DNA of 64,000 nt from Panopea generosa (GCA_029582155.1 CM055895.1:48022807-48086806), one strand, 5' to 3'; counted from the stretch's first letter, positions 46,787-56,600 are shown. Program-made: numbers and translations. The notes: generated from the sequence alone by a model not told the origin.

Positions 46787-47041
46787 ATTTTTTTTTAATT
46801 TTCTGTGGACAAAATGCGTCATGCGGACAAAAATTGACGTATTTCTATGTTTTCAGTGGATAAAAACGTCAAGTGGACAAAAAGCACATGTACACACGCC
46901 AATTGTATACATAGAATAGTTGAGTAGTACTAGAACATCGTTATTCCAGGCACACTTTTTTAAGTATGCACGAAACACATTCAACCAAGAAAAATCGCCG
47001 AACTCACCATATATTAATCCAAGTATTATAAACACCTTCAT
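36139..47041 (-). CDS. Protease gene 2: secreted trypsin-like S1 serine protease, 8 exons, 266 aa
   Basis: Coding exons are 47041-47008, 44793-44684, 43438-43341, 42539-42397, 40280-40158, 39176-39037, 37576-37522 and 36236-36139, each the same length and phase as in gene 1, with GT-AG introns throughout. Signal [15 protein letters not shown] is probably cleaved before QTCG. The activation site is ASY/IVGG (33/34) and the triad is His78, Asp124 and Ser219. Trypsin-type Asp213, Gly240 and Gly250 are present, with the same eight cysteines and no 136-201 disulfide. By hand count 180 of 266 residues match gene 1: 83% over exons 6-8 but 59% over exons 1-5. The two genes are head to tail, with about 5.4 kb between this stop and the gene 1 ATG. 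The native substrate is unknown. Confidence 0.94.
36590..37035 (+). pseudogene. LINE 3' end with CPFCN-type zinc motif
   Basis: The reading frame [20 protein letters not shown] continues with [14 protein letters not shown], the Cys/His motif found at the C terminus of many LINE ORF2 proteins. An A/T-rich 3' UTR and AATAAA follow. It is 5' truncated, in intron 7 of gene 2, antisense to the gene. Confidence 0.8.
37165..37330 (-). repeat. SINE family A, partial
   Basis: Contains ACCACCGTCCTTTCCTAAGT, TTTTCCTCACATTA and a B-box relative (GGACTCGAACCCACGACACC, plus strand), in the order seen at 42665-42905. Intron 7 of gene 2. Confidence 0.6.
37522..37576 (-). CDS. Gene 2 exon 7 (catalytic Ser)
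   Basis: Encodes [18 protein letters not shown] plus one base. Only one residue differs from gene 1. Confidence 0.95.
38265..38690. other. Intron 6 block of gene 2 homologous to intron 6 of gene 1
   Basis: Counterpart of 17195-17560, with the same order of landmarks and the same orientation relative to exon 6. The 76-codon plus-strand open frame inside it is not preserved in gene 1, so it is unlikely to be coding. Confidence 0.7.
39037..39176 (-). CDS. Gene 2 exon 6 (S1 site Asp)
   Basis: Encodes [18 protein letters not shown], then CNTQTGNAG and [13 protein letters not shown], with Asp213 in place. 38 of 46 residues match gene 1. Donor CAG/GTGAGT. Confidence 0.95.
39470..39562 (-). repeat. 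Class II tRNA-like SINE head
   Basis: The minus strand reads GGTGCCTCTGTGGCTGAATT, then CCGTGGGTTCGATTCAAG. The spacing implies a long variable arm (Leu/Ser type). Intron 5 of gene 2. Confidence 0.5.
40158..40280 (-). CDS. Gene 2 exon 5
   Basis: Encodes [24 protein letters not shown] and [13 protein letters not shown]. Cys147 is present and position 136 lacks Cys, as in gene 1. Confidence 0.95.
40695..41165. other. Intron 4 block of gene 2, homologous to 23607-23890 and 50095-50666
   Basis: Shares CACCATTGATTTTTGTTCTT, GTGAAAGTAGACTT and CACAATTCAAACATGACAAT with one or both of the other copies, in one orientation. It contains the sequence GGCACTATGCCTTAATG, the undisturbed counterpart of the MITE insertion site at 50660. 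Confidence 0.7.
41290..41765 (+). mobile_element. Dispersed repeat family I, plus orientation
   Basis: Counterpart of 16460-17060 in the opposite orientation. It carries CAGTTTAAAGATGCGTAGTG and GTTCCAGAAGTGC. Intron 4 of gene 2. No transposase motif. Confidence 0.65.
42110..42255 (-). repeat. tRNA-derived SINE, family B head
   Basis: The minus strand reads GGTTCAGTGGTAGAACACAG, then GGAGGGTCGTGGGTGCGACC. A partial duplication (GAAGAACT...CACATAGC) lies beside it. Intron 4 of gene 2. Confidence 0.55.
42397..42539 (-). CDS. Gene 2 exon 4 (catalytic Asp)
   Basis: Encodes residues 82-128: [13 protein letters not shown], then [10 protein letters not shown]. This is the most diverged exon apart from the signal peptide (24 of 48 residues shared with gene 1). 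Donor A/GTAATA, a weaker site. Confidence 0.93.
42665..42905 (-). repeat. tRNA-derived SINE, family A, near complete
   Basis: The minus strand has a class II tRNA-like head (GAGTGGTCTAAGGCGCCGTC, then GTCGTAGGTTCGAGTCCCG) and a body including CAGTTACTTGCGGAAGGACG. It ends in an A-rich tail (poly-T at 42669 on the plus strand). It matches 49620-49866. Intron 3 of gene 2. Confidence 0.8.
43341..43438 (-). CDS. Gene 2 exon 3 (catalytic His)
   Basis: Encodes [17 protein letters not shown] and VVTAAHCI. His78 is present. The acceptor is single; the tandem acceptor copies of gene 1 are absent. Confidence 0.95.
43439..44683. other. Intron 2 of gene 2; nothing recognised
   Basis: AT-rich sequence with no tandem repeat, tRNA-like head or motif-bearing frame that I could identify. 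Confidence 0.4.
44684..44793 (-). CDS. Gene 2 exon 2 (propeptide and mature N terminus)
   Basis: Encodes [11 protein letters not shown], then [19 protein letters not shown]1 is Tyr33, as in gene 1, although four of the five residues before it differ or shift between paralogues. Confidence 0.95.
44985..45605. repeat. 40-bp minisatellite array, about 15 copies, intron 1 of gene 2
   Basis: The unit contains TTTTCTATCAACAGCATGTT then TTCCTTGACACTCTGGC, about 40 bases, with a shorter variant carrying ATATCTGACG. Plus-strand open frame 45272-45607 is repeat-derived. Confidence 0.93.
45606..47007. other. Intron 1 of gene 2, distal part, including a (CTGT)n tract
   Basis: A pure CTGT microsatellite lies at about 46722-46785. 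Minus-strand open frame 46011-46316 has Cys/His-spaced residues ([13 protein letters not shown]), but part of its DNA recurs near 54145-54225, so it is more likely repeat-derived than a host gene. Confidence 0.45.
47008..47041 (-). CDS. Gene 2 exon 1 (signal peptide)
   Basis: ATG at 47041 opens [11 protein letters not shown] plus one base, donor G/GTGAGT. Joining to exon 2 gives Ala12-Ala13-Arg14-Ala15, a typical signal peptidase context. Confidence 0.9.
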
Positions 47042-47086
47042 GATTGGTGGATATCCGTAATATAACTGCCGGTTGTCACTGTCCCA

Positions 47087-47095
47087 TTTTTATAT
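47087..47095 (-). promoter_or_regulatory. TATA box of gene 2
   Basis: ATATAAAAA on the minus strand, 46 bases upstream of the ATG, in a comparatively GC-balanced stretch. Confidence 0.6.
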
Positions 47096-47480
47096 CATTG
47101 GCGTTTGGTGCCAACGTCCTGAAAATGACCGCATATTAAACTTTACTTGGTGGTCATCGTAAATCCAAATAAATTCCGTTTTAGCTTATAAGAGTCAAAA
47201 GGTCAAGCCCAAGTTTCAAATATATTTGTTTTGCGTTATTTTGGCATTATGAACACCTGGAAGTTTTATGCATTGTTTTTTTTAATAATAAGCAGGGATA
47301 CATAAACACAAGATAATATTAAAATTTAATATGGCTGAAAAAGAAATTATATATATTTTACGATACGGCTAGACTGATTGTTTCTGTTAATTTCGCACGC
47401 CAAGGCGGTGTTGGAATTCCAATATTGCCCTTCACAATATCCACATGCATTTTAAACAGTTTTATATTGAAATAAAATAG

Positions 47481-47659
47481 AGTCAAACCTGTGTTAGTGG
47501 TCACCTCTTTTAAGCAACCACTTGTTTTAAATAACCACATTAACTCGTATGTACCATTTTCATAATTTTAGTTTTAATCAACATGTATTAAGCAGTAACC
47601 TACGTTAAAGGATCACTTTTGCTCTTTCCCTCGAATGGCTGCTTAAGACAGGTTTGACT
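47481..47659. mobile_element. MITE family F, 179 bp
   Basis: Bounded by AGTCAAACCTGT and its reverse complement ACAGGTTTGACT. The interior (TTTTGCTCTTTCCCT, GGCTGCTTAA) matches the copy at 55018-55193. No coding capacity. Confidence 0.8.
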
Positions 47660-49328
47660 GTACATATATTGGGAAATATATTTAAAAAAATCTTCATCTG
47701 CCCTGACACTGTAGCAGCATATTTTTGGACATAATAATTTCTTGTTAGACGTGTCTGTTGTTGCGTTTGACTCCTCAAATACATTGCAAACATACAACAC
47801 AACGCTTGGTTTTACCTGGCATCCGATTATATTAAGTGAAGACCGGGTTCGAATCCAGGCTAGACCCGATGGACTTTCAAATAAAACGTTCCGTATTGGA
47901 TCTACTAATGAAACGGAATTCTGAACTCACTTTTCGATCGAGCTAAAATAAATTAATATAAAGATTATATAAAATAGAAACGGTCTCCATCGCTACATGT
48001 TAATGGATTTTTACCAACAAAAAAAAGTCGAAAAAGGGCCATAACGCCTAATAAATTGATGTTGACTAAAAGAGAGTTCGACCAATATTTTATAATTATA
48101 TAGCCAATTACCAAATAATTCTTAAATGCACATTAGGCTTCCAAGAGAAATTGATCAGAAAGCATTATTTTATCAAAATCCTATAAGAACATATACGAAA
48201 TTATTGAACAGAAACCAAAATGACGTGGACGAGCGTAGGGCCGCTTATATGGACGGACAAACACACAAACTAACAGACTCGCAGTGGTAACATTTAATGT
48301 ATCTTCACCACTTTTCCAATGGCGGGGAGGAGGGGGAGAGGGAGGAAGGGTATACTTATGGTAAATCGTGAAACGATTGCATACTTACTGATAACACAGA
48401 TATCGCCGCAAGTATAACCTATGCAATGCAAGGCTTGGCGAATATTCCTTAAAGGAAATACATTATCTACACACTAGTCTAAATGTGCACATATGCATGC
48501 AGACATATCTTTATCAAAATAGAATCACTTTGACCCTGCTGTTTTAGTGTTTATACCGTCATTTCCTTTTACGTATAACTTGTGCCTTGTTCGTGTCGCC
48601 GATACCGTTTGCAACCAATGCAGACGAGATTAAACAACGAATACAGGGTATAAATTGTTTGGTTCTCAAGAAGTATATTTTGATAAAAAAGAAAAACACA
48701 GACAACACTAGAATTGTGCCACGACTACCCCTGATATGCCTATAGCCGTATTATTAGTAATGTCATTTGACTAGCGTGTATCTTCTACCAGAGATTGAGT
48801 TAGCCTGATACATCGGCGGTGATTATATGTATAACTGGACGTCAAACTGATACTTTCTTCTAAGTTTAGCTAAAATCGGTTGATAATTTTAAGAGTAAAA
48901 AGTGCTGGCAAGATTTACAACTAAAAATAAAAAAAGGGCCATAAAAAGTCGATAGACCGAACTGCGACTATGACATGCGCAACCAGACTTCATATACTGA
49001 TACTTCCTGCCGAAAATCGGTTGGAGAAGTTTACGAGAAGTAGAGAAGGGTTACGCTAAACTAAAAGGCATGAAATGTGTCACTGTCACGACGGATATAA
49101 ATGTCTGAAACGGCTAACCTTTATCACGGAAAAGTTGAAGATATGACTATTTACATAAAATCATGACTCCTAACTCTAAAAGAATCTGAGACAAAGTCAC
49201 GATAACGACATCGTTCTGGGGGTCAAGACCCGGATGTAAAATTTATGCAAGCATATGCTAAATTATCAGGGACATAGTTTAAAATCCCTAGAGGTCAACT
49301 ATTATTCTTAGATTGTCCTATTATTGGC
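47660..49328. other. Upstream of gene 2; dispersed repeat debris, no gene
   Basis: A tRNA-like B box (CGGGTTCGAATCCAGGC) lies near 47847. Fragments of a family marked by AAAAAGGGCCATAA occur near 48030 and 48930, with a relative (GGGGCAATAACTCC) at 57700. A purine-rich run lies near 48320-48350. Confidence 0.45.
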
Positions 49329-49515
49329 ATGTGGAGCGCATCGAGACCAGGATCCGAGGGTCATGGGTTCGATCCTCCCTAACTGCTATGTGTAGTGTCC
49401 TTGAGCAAGACACCTTTTCCGTTTATGCTTGGTACTGGTTCTACCGAGGATGACTTCGGGCGTGATTTATATAAGTTGTAACTACGTGTTTCCATGACAA
49501 TCGAAGTAAAATATT
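49329..49515 (+). repeat. tRNA-derived SINE, family B
   Basis: B box GGTCATGGGTTCGATCCTCC, then GTGTCCTTGAGCAAGACACC, GCTTGGTACTGGTTCTACC and a TCGAAGTAAAAT tail, all shared with the 51186 and 62341 copies. Confidence 0.75.
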
Positions 49516-49619
49516 TTAAACTAAATCTTAATATACTTACAAGGGCTTTAAATGCTGGTATTCCCTCATAATAGGTCTTGTCTGTTACCAATCGAAATAA
49601 AATAAACAAGTTTGAACTA

Positions 49620-49866
49620 TTTTCTTTCTTTTTTTTTTGAATGGAATTTAACGCTATTTTCGACACATTTCATGTTACATATAGCATATCTAGTTTTACG
49701 GGCGGAGGAACACCTCAGACTGAGCAGAACAACCATCCTTCCGCAAGTAACTAGCAAACTTTTTCACATACAGTTTTTTTGGAGCGAGCGGGGCTCGAAT
49801 CTAAGACATTAGCGGTGACAGGTAAGTGATCTTGAGGCGCCTTAGACCACTCGGTCACAGAGGACC
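49620..49866 (-). repeat. tRNA-derived SINE, family A, near complete
   Basis: Aligns along its length with 42665-42905, including the tRNA-like head (minus strand GGTCTAAGGCGCCTCAAGAT), the GTTACTTGCGGAAGGATGG body and an A-rich 3' tail, seen as poly-T near 49628. Confidence 0.8.
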
Positions 49867-50094
49867 CTGTTTACGAATAATGGAAAAAAGAGAAAAGTTT
49901 CCGACAATTTTACCATTCTCAATTATCCAGTCAGTGGTCTTCGCAAGCTGTTTTAACTGCCTAACGCTAATTGATACGAAGGACTTATACATAGATATAT
50001 ACAAATCCTTGTTGATACCAATAGAACAAATATGGAGAAAGTTAACTGTCATTGTGTTTATTGGATACTTGCACATCGATGTGGTTCCGATTAA

Positions 50095-50666
50095 GATGCG
50101 AGCCCACCATTGATTTTTGTTCTTTGTTCTATAGTAAATAAAAAAGTTTTTATGCTTGTCTTTCATTGAAGGACCCAATTTGAAGGACCCAATTGAAAGA
50201 AGTGAACTTTACATTTTATTGTTTGTGAACCTCTGCTTCACCAAAATATGATAAGAAAAGTAGGGATCGTGTAGCATGTAATATATTTCTTTTCTATACA
50301 GTGTGGGGCTTCGAACCCATAATTGGAGGGTCAAGGGTCCGACCCTTCGTCACGGCTGTAAGAACGTGTTTCACAATAGAAATATAATAAATAAGTTTAT
50401 AACTACACTGTTCACAAAATGAAATACGCCAGGAATCATATAGCGACATACCAATTCACAAGCATCGTTTTGTGTTTCTAAATTCACAATTCAAACATGA
50501 CAATGATTTCAAAATGTTCAAAATATAATAATCTTTCCATTCAAATAAAAAATGAACATTTACATAAGGAAAATGCATTTCTAAAGAGGGAGCAAAATGA
50601 GTATTCAAATTCGTCATTATGCTACCCTTCGGTAGCATTTCCTGTTTCCAGTGGTGATACTATGTC
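50095..50666. other. Third copy of the protease intron 4 block, outside any recognised gene
   Basis: Matches 40695-41165 from CACCATTGATTTTTGTTCTT through CACAATTCAAACATGACAAT to a GGTAGCATTTCCT region. A partial SINE B (about 50305-50400) is inserted within it. Its orientation is the same as in the genes. I found no protease exon on either side. It may be a relic of another duplicate or simply a dispersed repeat. Confidence 0.6.
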
Positions 50667-51068
50667 CTAGTCTTGCTCATATGTGACGCTTGCTTTTCTA
50701 AAAGACAAACGTCTTGACAAGTCCGGCCGAGAATAAAAATCATTTTTATTTAGCGAAAATCGAATAACATTTTTGATGAATCGGACTTTATCTGATATTT
50801 CCATTGTATAAAAAGAGTATCGGTTGGATGTTTATTTCTATATTCATTATTTTTATATTATTAGATATTTTCTATGAGAAAGATCTTGTACAAGATAACT
50901 GCCATGATTTCCGTCCAATCAAATATTTTTATTTTTTATCATAACATAACCATTGCAGAAGTGTTTCAGCCAATCAGATCTTACTTACAGATCCAAACGT
51001 TTCTTCTGCACAACTTGTCAAGACGCTTGTCTTTTAGAAAAGCAAGCGTCGCATATGATCAAGACTAG
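50667..51068. mobile_element. MITE family E, 402 bp, with about 55-bp terminal inverted repeats
   Basis: The left end CTAGTCTTGCTCATATGTGA and the reverse complement of the right end, CTAGTCTTGATCATATGCGA, stay about 93% identical for some 55 bases. Flanking CTATGTC (50660) and CTATGCC (51069) look like a 7- or 8-base target duplication. The paralogous block in gene 2 intron 4 provides an empty site. Size and TSD suggest a hAT-type element; no transposase is present. Confidence 0.85.
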
Positions 51069-51185
51069 CTATGCCCCTATGTTCATTACTTTTAAAAAAT
51101 GGTATGGTAAAAATAGTTTGATGATACTGCATTTCTACAACTATCAAGGTTAAAGATTAATTCCGCATATTTAATTGTTGGTGTA

Positions 51186-51395
51186 TGTGGAGTGCGTGGT
51201 GCAGTTGTAGAGCATTGGACCCAGGATCATGGTTTCGTGAGCTCGGTCCTTTACCACGACTATGTGTGGTGTCCTTGAGCAAGACAATTTATCCGCATAT
51301 GCTTAGTACGGGTACTACCCAGGATGTCACCGTGCGTAATTGGTGTAAATTATAATAACATGTTTCACAATCGATGTAAAATAAATAAGTTTGAA
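51186..51395 (+). repeat. tRNA-derived SINE, family B
   Basis: Head GGTGCAGTTGTAGAGCATTG, then GTGTCCTTGAGCAAGACAAT and GTTTCACAATCGATGTAAAA, followed by a TAAATAAG-type tail. Confidence 0.7.
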
Positions 51396-52023
51396 TAAAC
51401 GGCAATACTCCAAGTGATTGGCGTCCACGGCTGTAAATATGCTTTCTTCCAATAGGGTACATTTTACTAGAATCAAAGGGAAACATAAAAATGAATGCAA
51501 GGGTTACTTCCTCAGAGATGCTCTACTATAATTATTATTTTAATATGTCGCTCAAGTCTATTGATTAGATAGTGTGATTGCGTTTAATAACGGTTTGAAT
51601 ATCGTCACCAGCAAAAAAAACAAATGGCTGACAATTTCAACAACGTGTCCTGTATTTGACAGTGAACAGCGCCTATTTTAATGGATTTTGATAGCATTTC
51701 TTCCCCGTACTACCTCATATACCGGTAATATGAAAATTGCCATTCTTTAATTCATGTTTTCTTAAATAAGCTTCACCAAAATGGTCTGTGTTTACTTATG
51801 AAGTACGTTTTTTTCTGGAAAAAATATTGTTTAAAATATATAATATTTCACTTTGTCCGGCATTTTTTTTGATTTTTCAAGTGTCCGGGGGAAGGTATAC
51901 ATTCACTTTATAAGGATGCTGAATTCCATTTGAAGGGATGTCTTCATTATCTTTAAATTTGACTTTGTTTACATTCTTCAATTTCACAGTTTCAATGCTA
52001 TCTGAAAATGGAATGATTTATAG

Positions 52024-52327
52024 ATATGGCACAAAATGGGCACTTCTGCCAAATTCAGTCTATTTGTAACCCACTACATGCCTTTTATTACTGAATATTA
52101 CTTGCTATATGTCTTTGGTAACCTAGAAAAAAACATTTATGCTACACATATTGTAGTTAAAATTAGAAATAAACATCTAGCTTACTACAGCAATCTACAA
52201 AATCATATTTAAATAGTTAGTTACAAAAGATATATAGCAAGTAACCACAGTTAACCGCAGTTACCAAAGACATATAGTGGGTTACAAATGGACATACTTG
52301 TGCAGAGGTGCACATTTTGGGCCATAT
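52024..52327. mobile_element. Dispersed element, family H, about 300 bp, with long imperfect terminal inverted repeats
   Basis: ATATGGCACAAAATGGGCAC and TATTTGTAACCCACTACATG at the left match the reverse complement of the right end (ATATGGCCCAAAATGTGCAC, then CCATTTGTAACCCACTATAT). TTGCTATATGTCTTTGGTAA-like motifs recur inside. Non-coding. Confidence 0.65.
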
Positions 52328-52387
52328 ATGGCTAGCAACATAAATACAATATCTAGGTGATGTTTATCGCGGCATATAAAGAATGAA

Positions 52388-52515
52388 AAAAAAAGTCGAA
52401 ACAACGAAACTACAATGGACTATGGTGAAAGGTCGAAACTACGGACGGTTTTCACCATAGTTTCGTTGTTTCGACTTTACTTAAAATAATAAATATGTGG
52501 AGATGGCGCCAAACG
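52388..52515. mobile_element. Palindromic family G element
   Basis: AAAGTCGAAACAACGAAACT (52390) and, after CTATGGTGAAA, the inverted arm TTTCGTTGTTTCGACTTTA (about 52461-52480) form a hairpin. The flank AACGGGACACCGTA resembles the 28925-29070 copy in reverse. Confidence 0.6.
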
Positions 52516-53528
52516 GGACACCGTAGATTAAGCTGTCTTTTACAAAAACAAATGGTGATACCAACATTCGTGTATTAAATTGTTATACTGATTTCGATAC
52601 CCCCATCACATGACCTTTGACCTGTCCCATCCCCCACCCCTACCTTATAATTAATATAATCCTAATCGTTAGTATGATCAGAACGAGATAAAACGATCAG
52701 TAAACATTGAGTATACCAGTAAGTAAATCAAACAGTTCAGACGGGCGGACAAGCTGGTTAAATCAGAAAAAGTTTATTTGACACAAAAGTGATTGGAGCA
52801 TTTGTACTTCATTATAATCATATAGACACGGACTGAGCTTGTCGTCACATGACATACTGATTTTACAGTTGATTTGGTATCCTGATATATTTTAAACACA
52901 GACAATATATCAGGTTTATGGGAGCAGCTTACATGTACTGTGGAGCTACCGTTATAAAACAAAATACTGAATGATTCTCCATTCTTATATACGAACGTTT
53001 CAGCCAGCGGATTGAGGCCATACAGAAACAAACCTGTTCAACAAAAGAATTCAATACACTGACGGATTAAAACAACTTGGTTCCGGAAGTGGTTTCATTG
53101 GAAGTCGAACTTTGGTAATTTAACCACTGTGGCTGTTGTAAATATAAAAAGATAAAACAGCTGTGTATTAAAACAGTAACTAAAGCTATGAAATATAAAA
53201 AAACGGATTTTAAATGCCAGACGTGTTTAGAAAAAACTTTGAAAACTGTCATTTTTCTACGCCAAAAAAAATGCGTTATCTCAATTTAGCCGAGCCTTAT
53301 GCCATAAACATATTTCTGTTTATTTCGCCGTGATCAGGCTTTGCAGTATTAATCACCGCCAAAATGATCATACGCGACAGGGATTACTTTTTATTTCTCA
53401 AATTTCAGTTTTACGCAAGCAGAAACAAATCAACCAATACCAATATGGACATTGTATTATGACATTATGAAAAATGCTGCATAAAATACTAAACGCTAAA
53501 AGAATATCAATCAAAAGAAGGCGTGTGC
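52516..53528. other. Intergenic; nothing recognised
   Basis: AT-rich with a few short open frames (largest 52774-53031, minus) that show no motif and no splice-compatible neighbour. Confidence 0.4.
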
Positions 53529-53754
53529 ATACTGAACGGAACAGCTAACCCGCAATTTTTTTCTCTCAGTATCTTCGTCAAATTATGGAGTAGCGCTATT
53601 TGAAGTCTTACATAATGTATTTTTACATAACCTAAATGCTCTTTCTTATTAAAGTCCAAATTTCAAGGAAAGAGCTTTGATACTTTTTGAGAAAATACAT
53701 AAAATGTCAGTTACATAAAATGACAGGTGGCGGGTTAGCTGTTCCGTTCAGTAT
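53529..53754. mobile_element. Short MITE, 226 bp, 25-bp perfect terminal inverted repeats
   Basis: ATACTGAACGGAACAGCTAA and the next five bases are exactly repeated in reverse complement at 53730-53754. The outer TA may be the target duplication. The interior is AT-rich and non-coding. Confidence 0.85.
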
Positions 53755-54235
53755 ATTTTATCAAATACCGGCTATCAGTACTTCATGTAGTTTGATTGAC
53801 AAACGTATTGACACATGCAGGGGTTAACCTATTTCATATTATTGTTGAATTATATTATTCTGTTAGGTCGCAGAAGTTAATCTTTGGCCTGAATGTAAGA
53901 CTCGGTTACTGTCATCAAGGGCCTATAGACTAATTGAAATTCCTTGCTGTCATGTCTTCAACAGCTGTGATGTGTCGTATATATTCTCATACAAATCAGC
54001 AACTTTCAATCATCCAGGTCACATTGAGTAGGCCTTTATGCATCCTTTATCGCATTATTTCTAGTTCAGATACAAGGTCAGTCTGATAAATATGTGTTTG
54101 CTGTTCTAATATCTACTAGCACCATTAGTTTGTACCAATCTATTTAGCTTGATTGCGAAGAAAGGTAAATGCTTATATAAACCGCACTAGAGTCTGCTTC
54201 CTGTGTGGAACTAGCCCAGTGGTGTTATTGTGAGG

Positions 54236-54302
54236 GCACCGAGTCGAACCAATAACCTGTAGGGTGTGCGGCCAATACTTTACCCACTGCACTAACGCCC
54301 TT
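54236..54302 (-). repeat. tRNA-like SINE head
   Basis: The minus strand reads GGGCGTTAGTGCAGTGGGTA, then AGGTTATTGGTTCGACTCGG. The A-to-B spacing is tRNA-like, but the stems are imperfect. Confidence 0.5.
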
Positions 54303-54837
54303 CTTGCTAGCTACCATTCGTAATGCAGTAATTCGTAATCAATTTCAAATATTTGTTTTTTCTATATCATTTCTATACATAAAAAAGACTGAAAAATCAA
54401 ATCTGGTGAAACTTACACGCTACCCATCTACCCACACACAACATATCTGGGTCAAGATTCGACAAACAAACATTTGTAAATGATGGCAAACTTAAAAAGT
54501 AGATAATTTTGTTGAAATAGGTCTAAAATTGGTCTATGTCAAGCGCATGCGTTGGTAAGGGAACTTAGATTTTAGATTAAGTTGTGTGCAAACTTGCGTT
54601 TGTCTCTGAGATTTCCTTTGCACAAGGACATTGGATTGTATTGTTTAACAGGTGTATTTACCGTCTTGCTGATCAAATAAGGAACAAGAACTTATAGTCA
54701 AGATGAAATATATGTGGCTAAACAAAATGACGAAATTCAGAGGACATTCTTCATCACCAGGAACTGTATTTGGTGTCTATTCCAACACACTTTTGACACT
54801 AGTGAACAAGAGAAGAAGAAAGGGTAATAAATAAGTT

Positions 54838-55010
54838 AATAAATAATTAATGAATAAGCAATGAATGAATGAATAAATAACTGAATAGAAAGATAAATTG
54901 ATAAAAAAAGACAGATAAATTGATAAAAAAGATAGATAAATAGATGATAGATACATAAATAAATGTATGAATGAATATATAGATAAATTTATGAAAGAAA
55001 TAAAAAAAAA
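54838..55010. repeat. Degenerate GATA/AATA simple repeat
   Basis: AATAAATAA, GAATGAATGAATAA and repeated AGATAAATTGATAAA units form low-complexity sequence. Its minus-strand open frame is an artefact. Confidence 0.8.
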
Positions 55011-55017
55011 TATATAT

Positions 55018-55193
55018 AGTCAAACCTGTGTAAGCGGTCACCTCTATTAATCAACCACTAGTCTTAAACAGCCACATTTACTATTTCCTGTTTATATGCT
55101 TTAAGAGTAAATGAACATGTATTAAGCAACAACCTGTCTTAAAAGGCCACTTTTGCTCTTTCCCTTGGCTGGCTGCTTAAAACAGGTTTGACT
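55018..55193. mobile_element. MITE family F, 176 bp
   Basis: Second copy of the element at 47481-47659, with AGTCAAACCTGT ends; TATA flanks both sides and may be a target duplication. Confidence 0.8.
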
Positions 55194-55237
55194 GTATATA
55201 TTATATAGATAAATTGATGGATATACCAGTATGGATG

Positions 55238-55262
55238 GATGGATGGATGGATGGATGGATGC
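55238..55262. repeat. (GGAT)n microsatellite
   Basis: About six GGAT tetramers. Confidence 0.85.
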
Positions 55263-55377
55263 GCACTCAAGATATCTAATATATTTGAAATTTTAACAAA
55301 AAAAGAACACAGGATTTTTTATTTACAAAAAACTAAAACAAGAAAAAGAATTATGCTTTTTACTATTTTATAAATAA

Positions 55378-55805
55378 CTGGAGATAATTATTTGTGAATA
55401 AGCAGACATAAATGTACAGACCAGACTACACTACAATGCAAACCAAAGACACAATACTATAGAATCAACCAACCCAATATAACTTGTGACAGCTATAAGC
55501 TTAAACAATGGTTTTATGTACAACTCATCTGGACTGTTAGGACAATTTACATACATTAACTGATAACTTGACATGAGTAGGATCTAGTTGAGAGATTCAT
55601 AATTATTTACATGCTATATAAAGGACAGACATAAAAACCCATTAGATCATGAAGATACAGTGAAAACATAGTAATTTTATTTCATAAAGGGAGATAATAA
55701 TTTCACAACAATGTTAACCTTATCAGATGCCATTCACAATGTATGATATATATATATATAGAGATAACTATTTGTGAACAACCAGACACATACATAGACA
55801 GACAG
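55378..55805. mobile_element. Dispersed element, family D, longer copy
   Basis: GGAGATAATTATTTGTGAAT and ATAAATGTACAGACCAGACT match the reverse complement of 1870-1915. GAAGATACAGTG and TTTCATAAAGGGAGA match 1955-2010. A related GAGATAACTATTTGTGAACA lies at the right end. Confidence 0.6.
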
Positions 55806-56199
55806 CTCAATCATTTACAGTTGGAACAGTCTGATTTTATTCAAGTTCTAATAGTAAGATACAGCATATCCAAGTTTAGTTAAAACTTAGCAAAATATAG
55901 CTATCAAGCTAGCAAGGAGAAATATTGTACTACTTACTATTCAAGGTCTGTTTTTTTCAAACTAGGAGATCATATGGTCATATATGTAACATGTGAAAGT
56001 TTAATTTACTTAGACTAAGTATCTGATAGGAAATAGAACAGTTAATGTTACTGGATTAACAAGATCACATTTCAAGGGCAGATAAATCAGTCAAATACAG
56101 TTGGGATTTATTTTTTAGGGTACAACAACCAGAATTTTAACAAGTTTTGAGGTACCACCATCAGAACTTTAGTTGACTTAGCACCCTCCACCACCAGAA

Positions 56200-56600
56200 A
56201 AAACAGGAAATGACACTAAATGTAAGTGTCACATGCCCCCAAATGGTCTGTGAAAATAACGATATATTTTATAATAGGTAGCAATGTATCCATGAATATC
56301 AAGTCATGGACTGATGTTTCAGACTAGACACACAATTTCATGGTTTTTTACATTGAAATGTGACCTTGACCTTTGTGTAAACTCGACCATGACAGCTAAT
56401 GTAAAGGTCTGGGTATTTCTACAGGTAAATGCAGGTGACATGACATGAAATGTTGATCACTTGTATCAAGCTATTTTAAAATCCCTCCATGTAAAACAAA
56501 GTTACATACCAGTTCTGGGTCTTAATGCCACACTTCGTCATGTCATGCTGATCAATTGATAAGTTGAGCCAAGTTTTATTGAAATCCATCAAAACAAGAG
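56200..56600. mobile_element. Truncated left end of the 18752-type repeat element
   Basis: TAAGTGTCACATGCCCCCAA, AATGGTCTGTGAAAATAACG and TGTGACCTTGACCTTTGTGT follow the same order as at 18765-18930. The 168-bp tandem part is missing. Confidence 0.75.
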
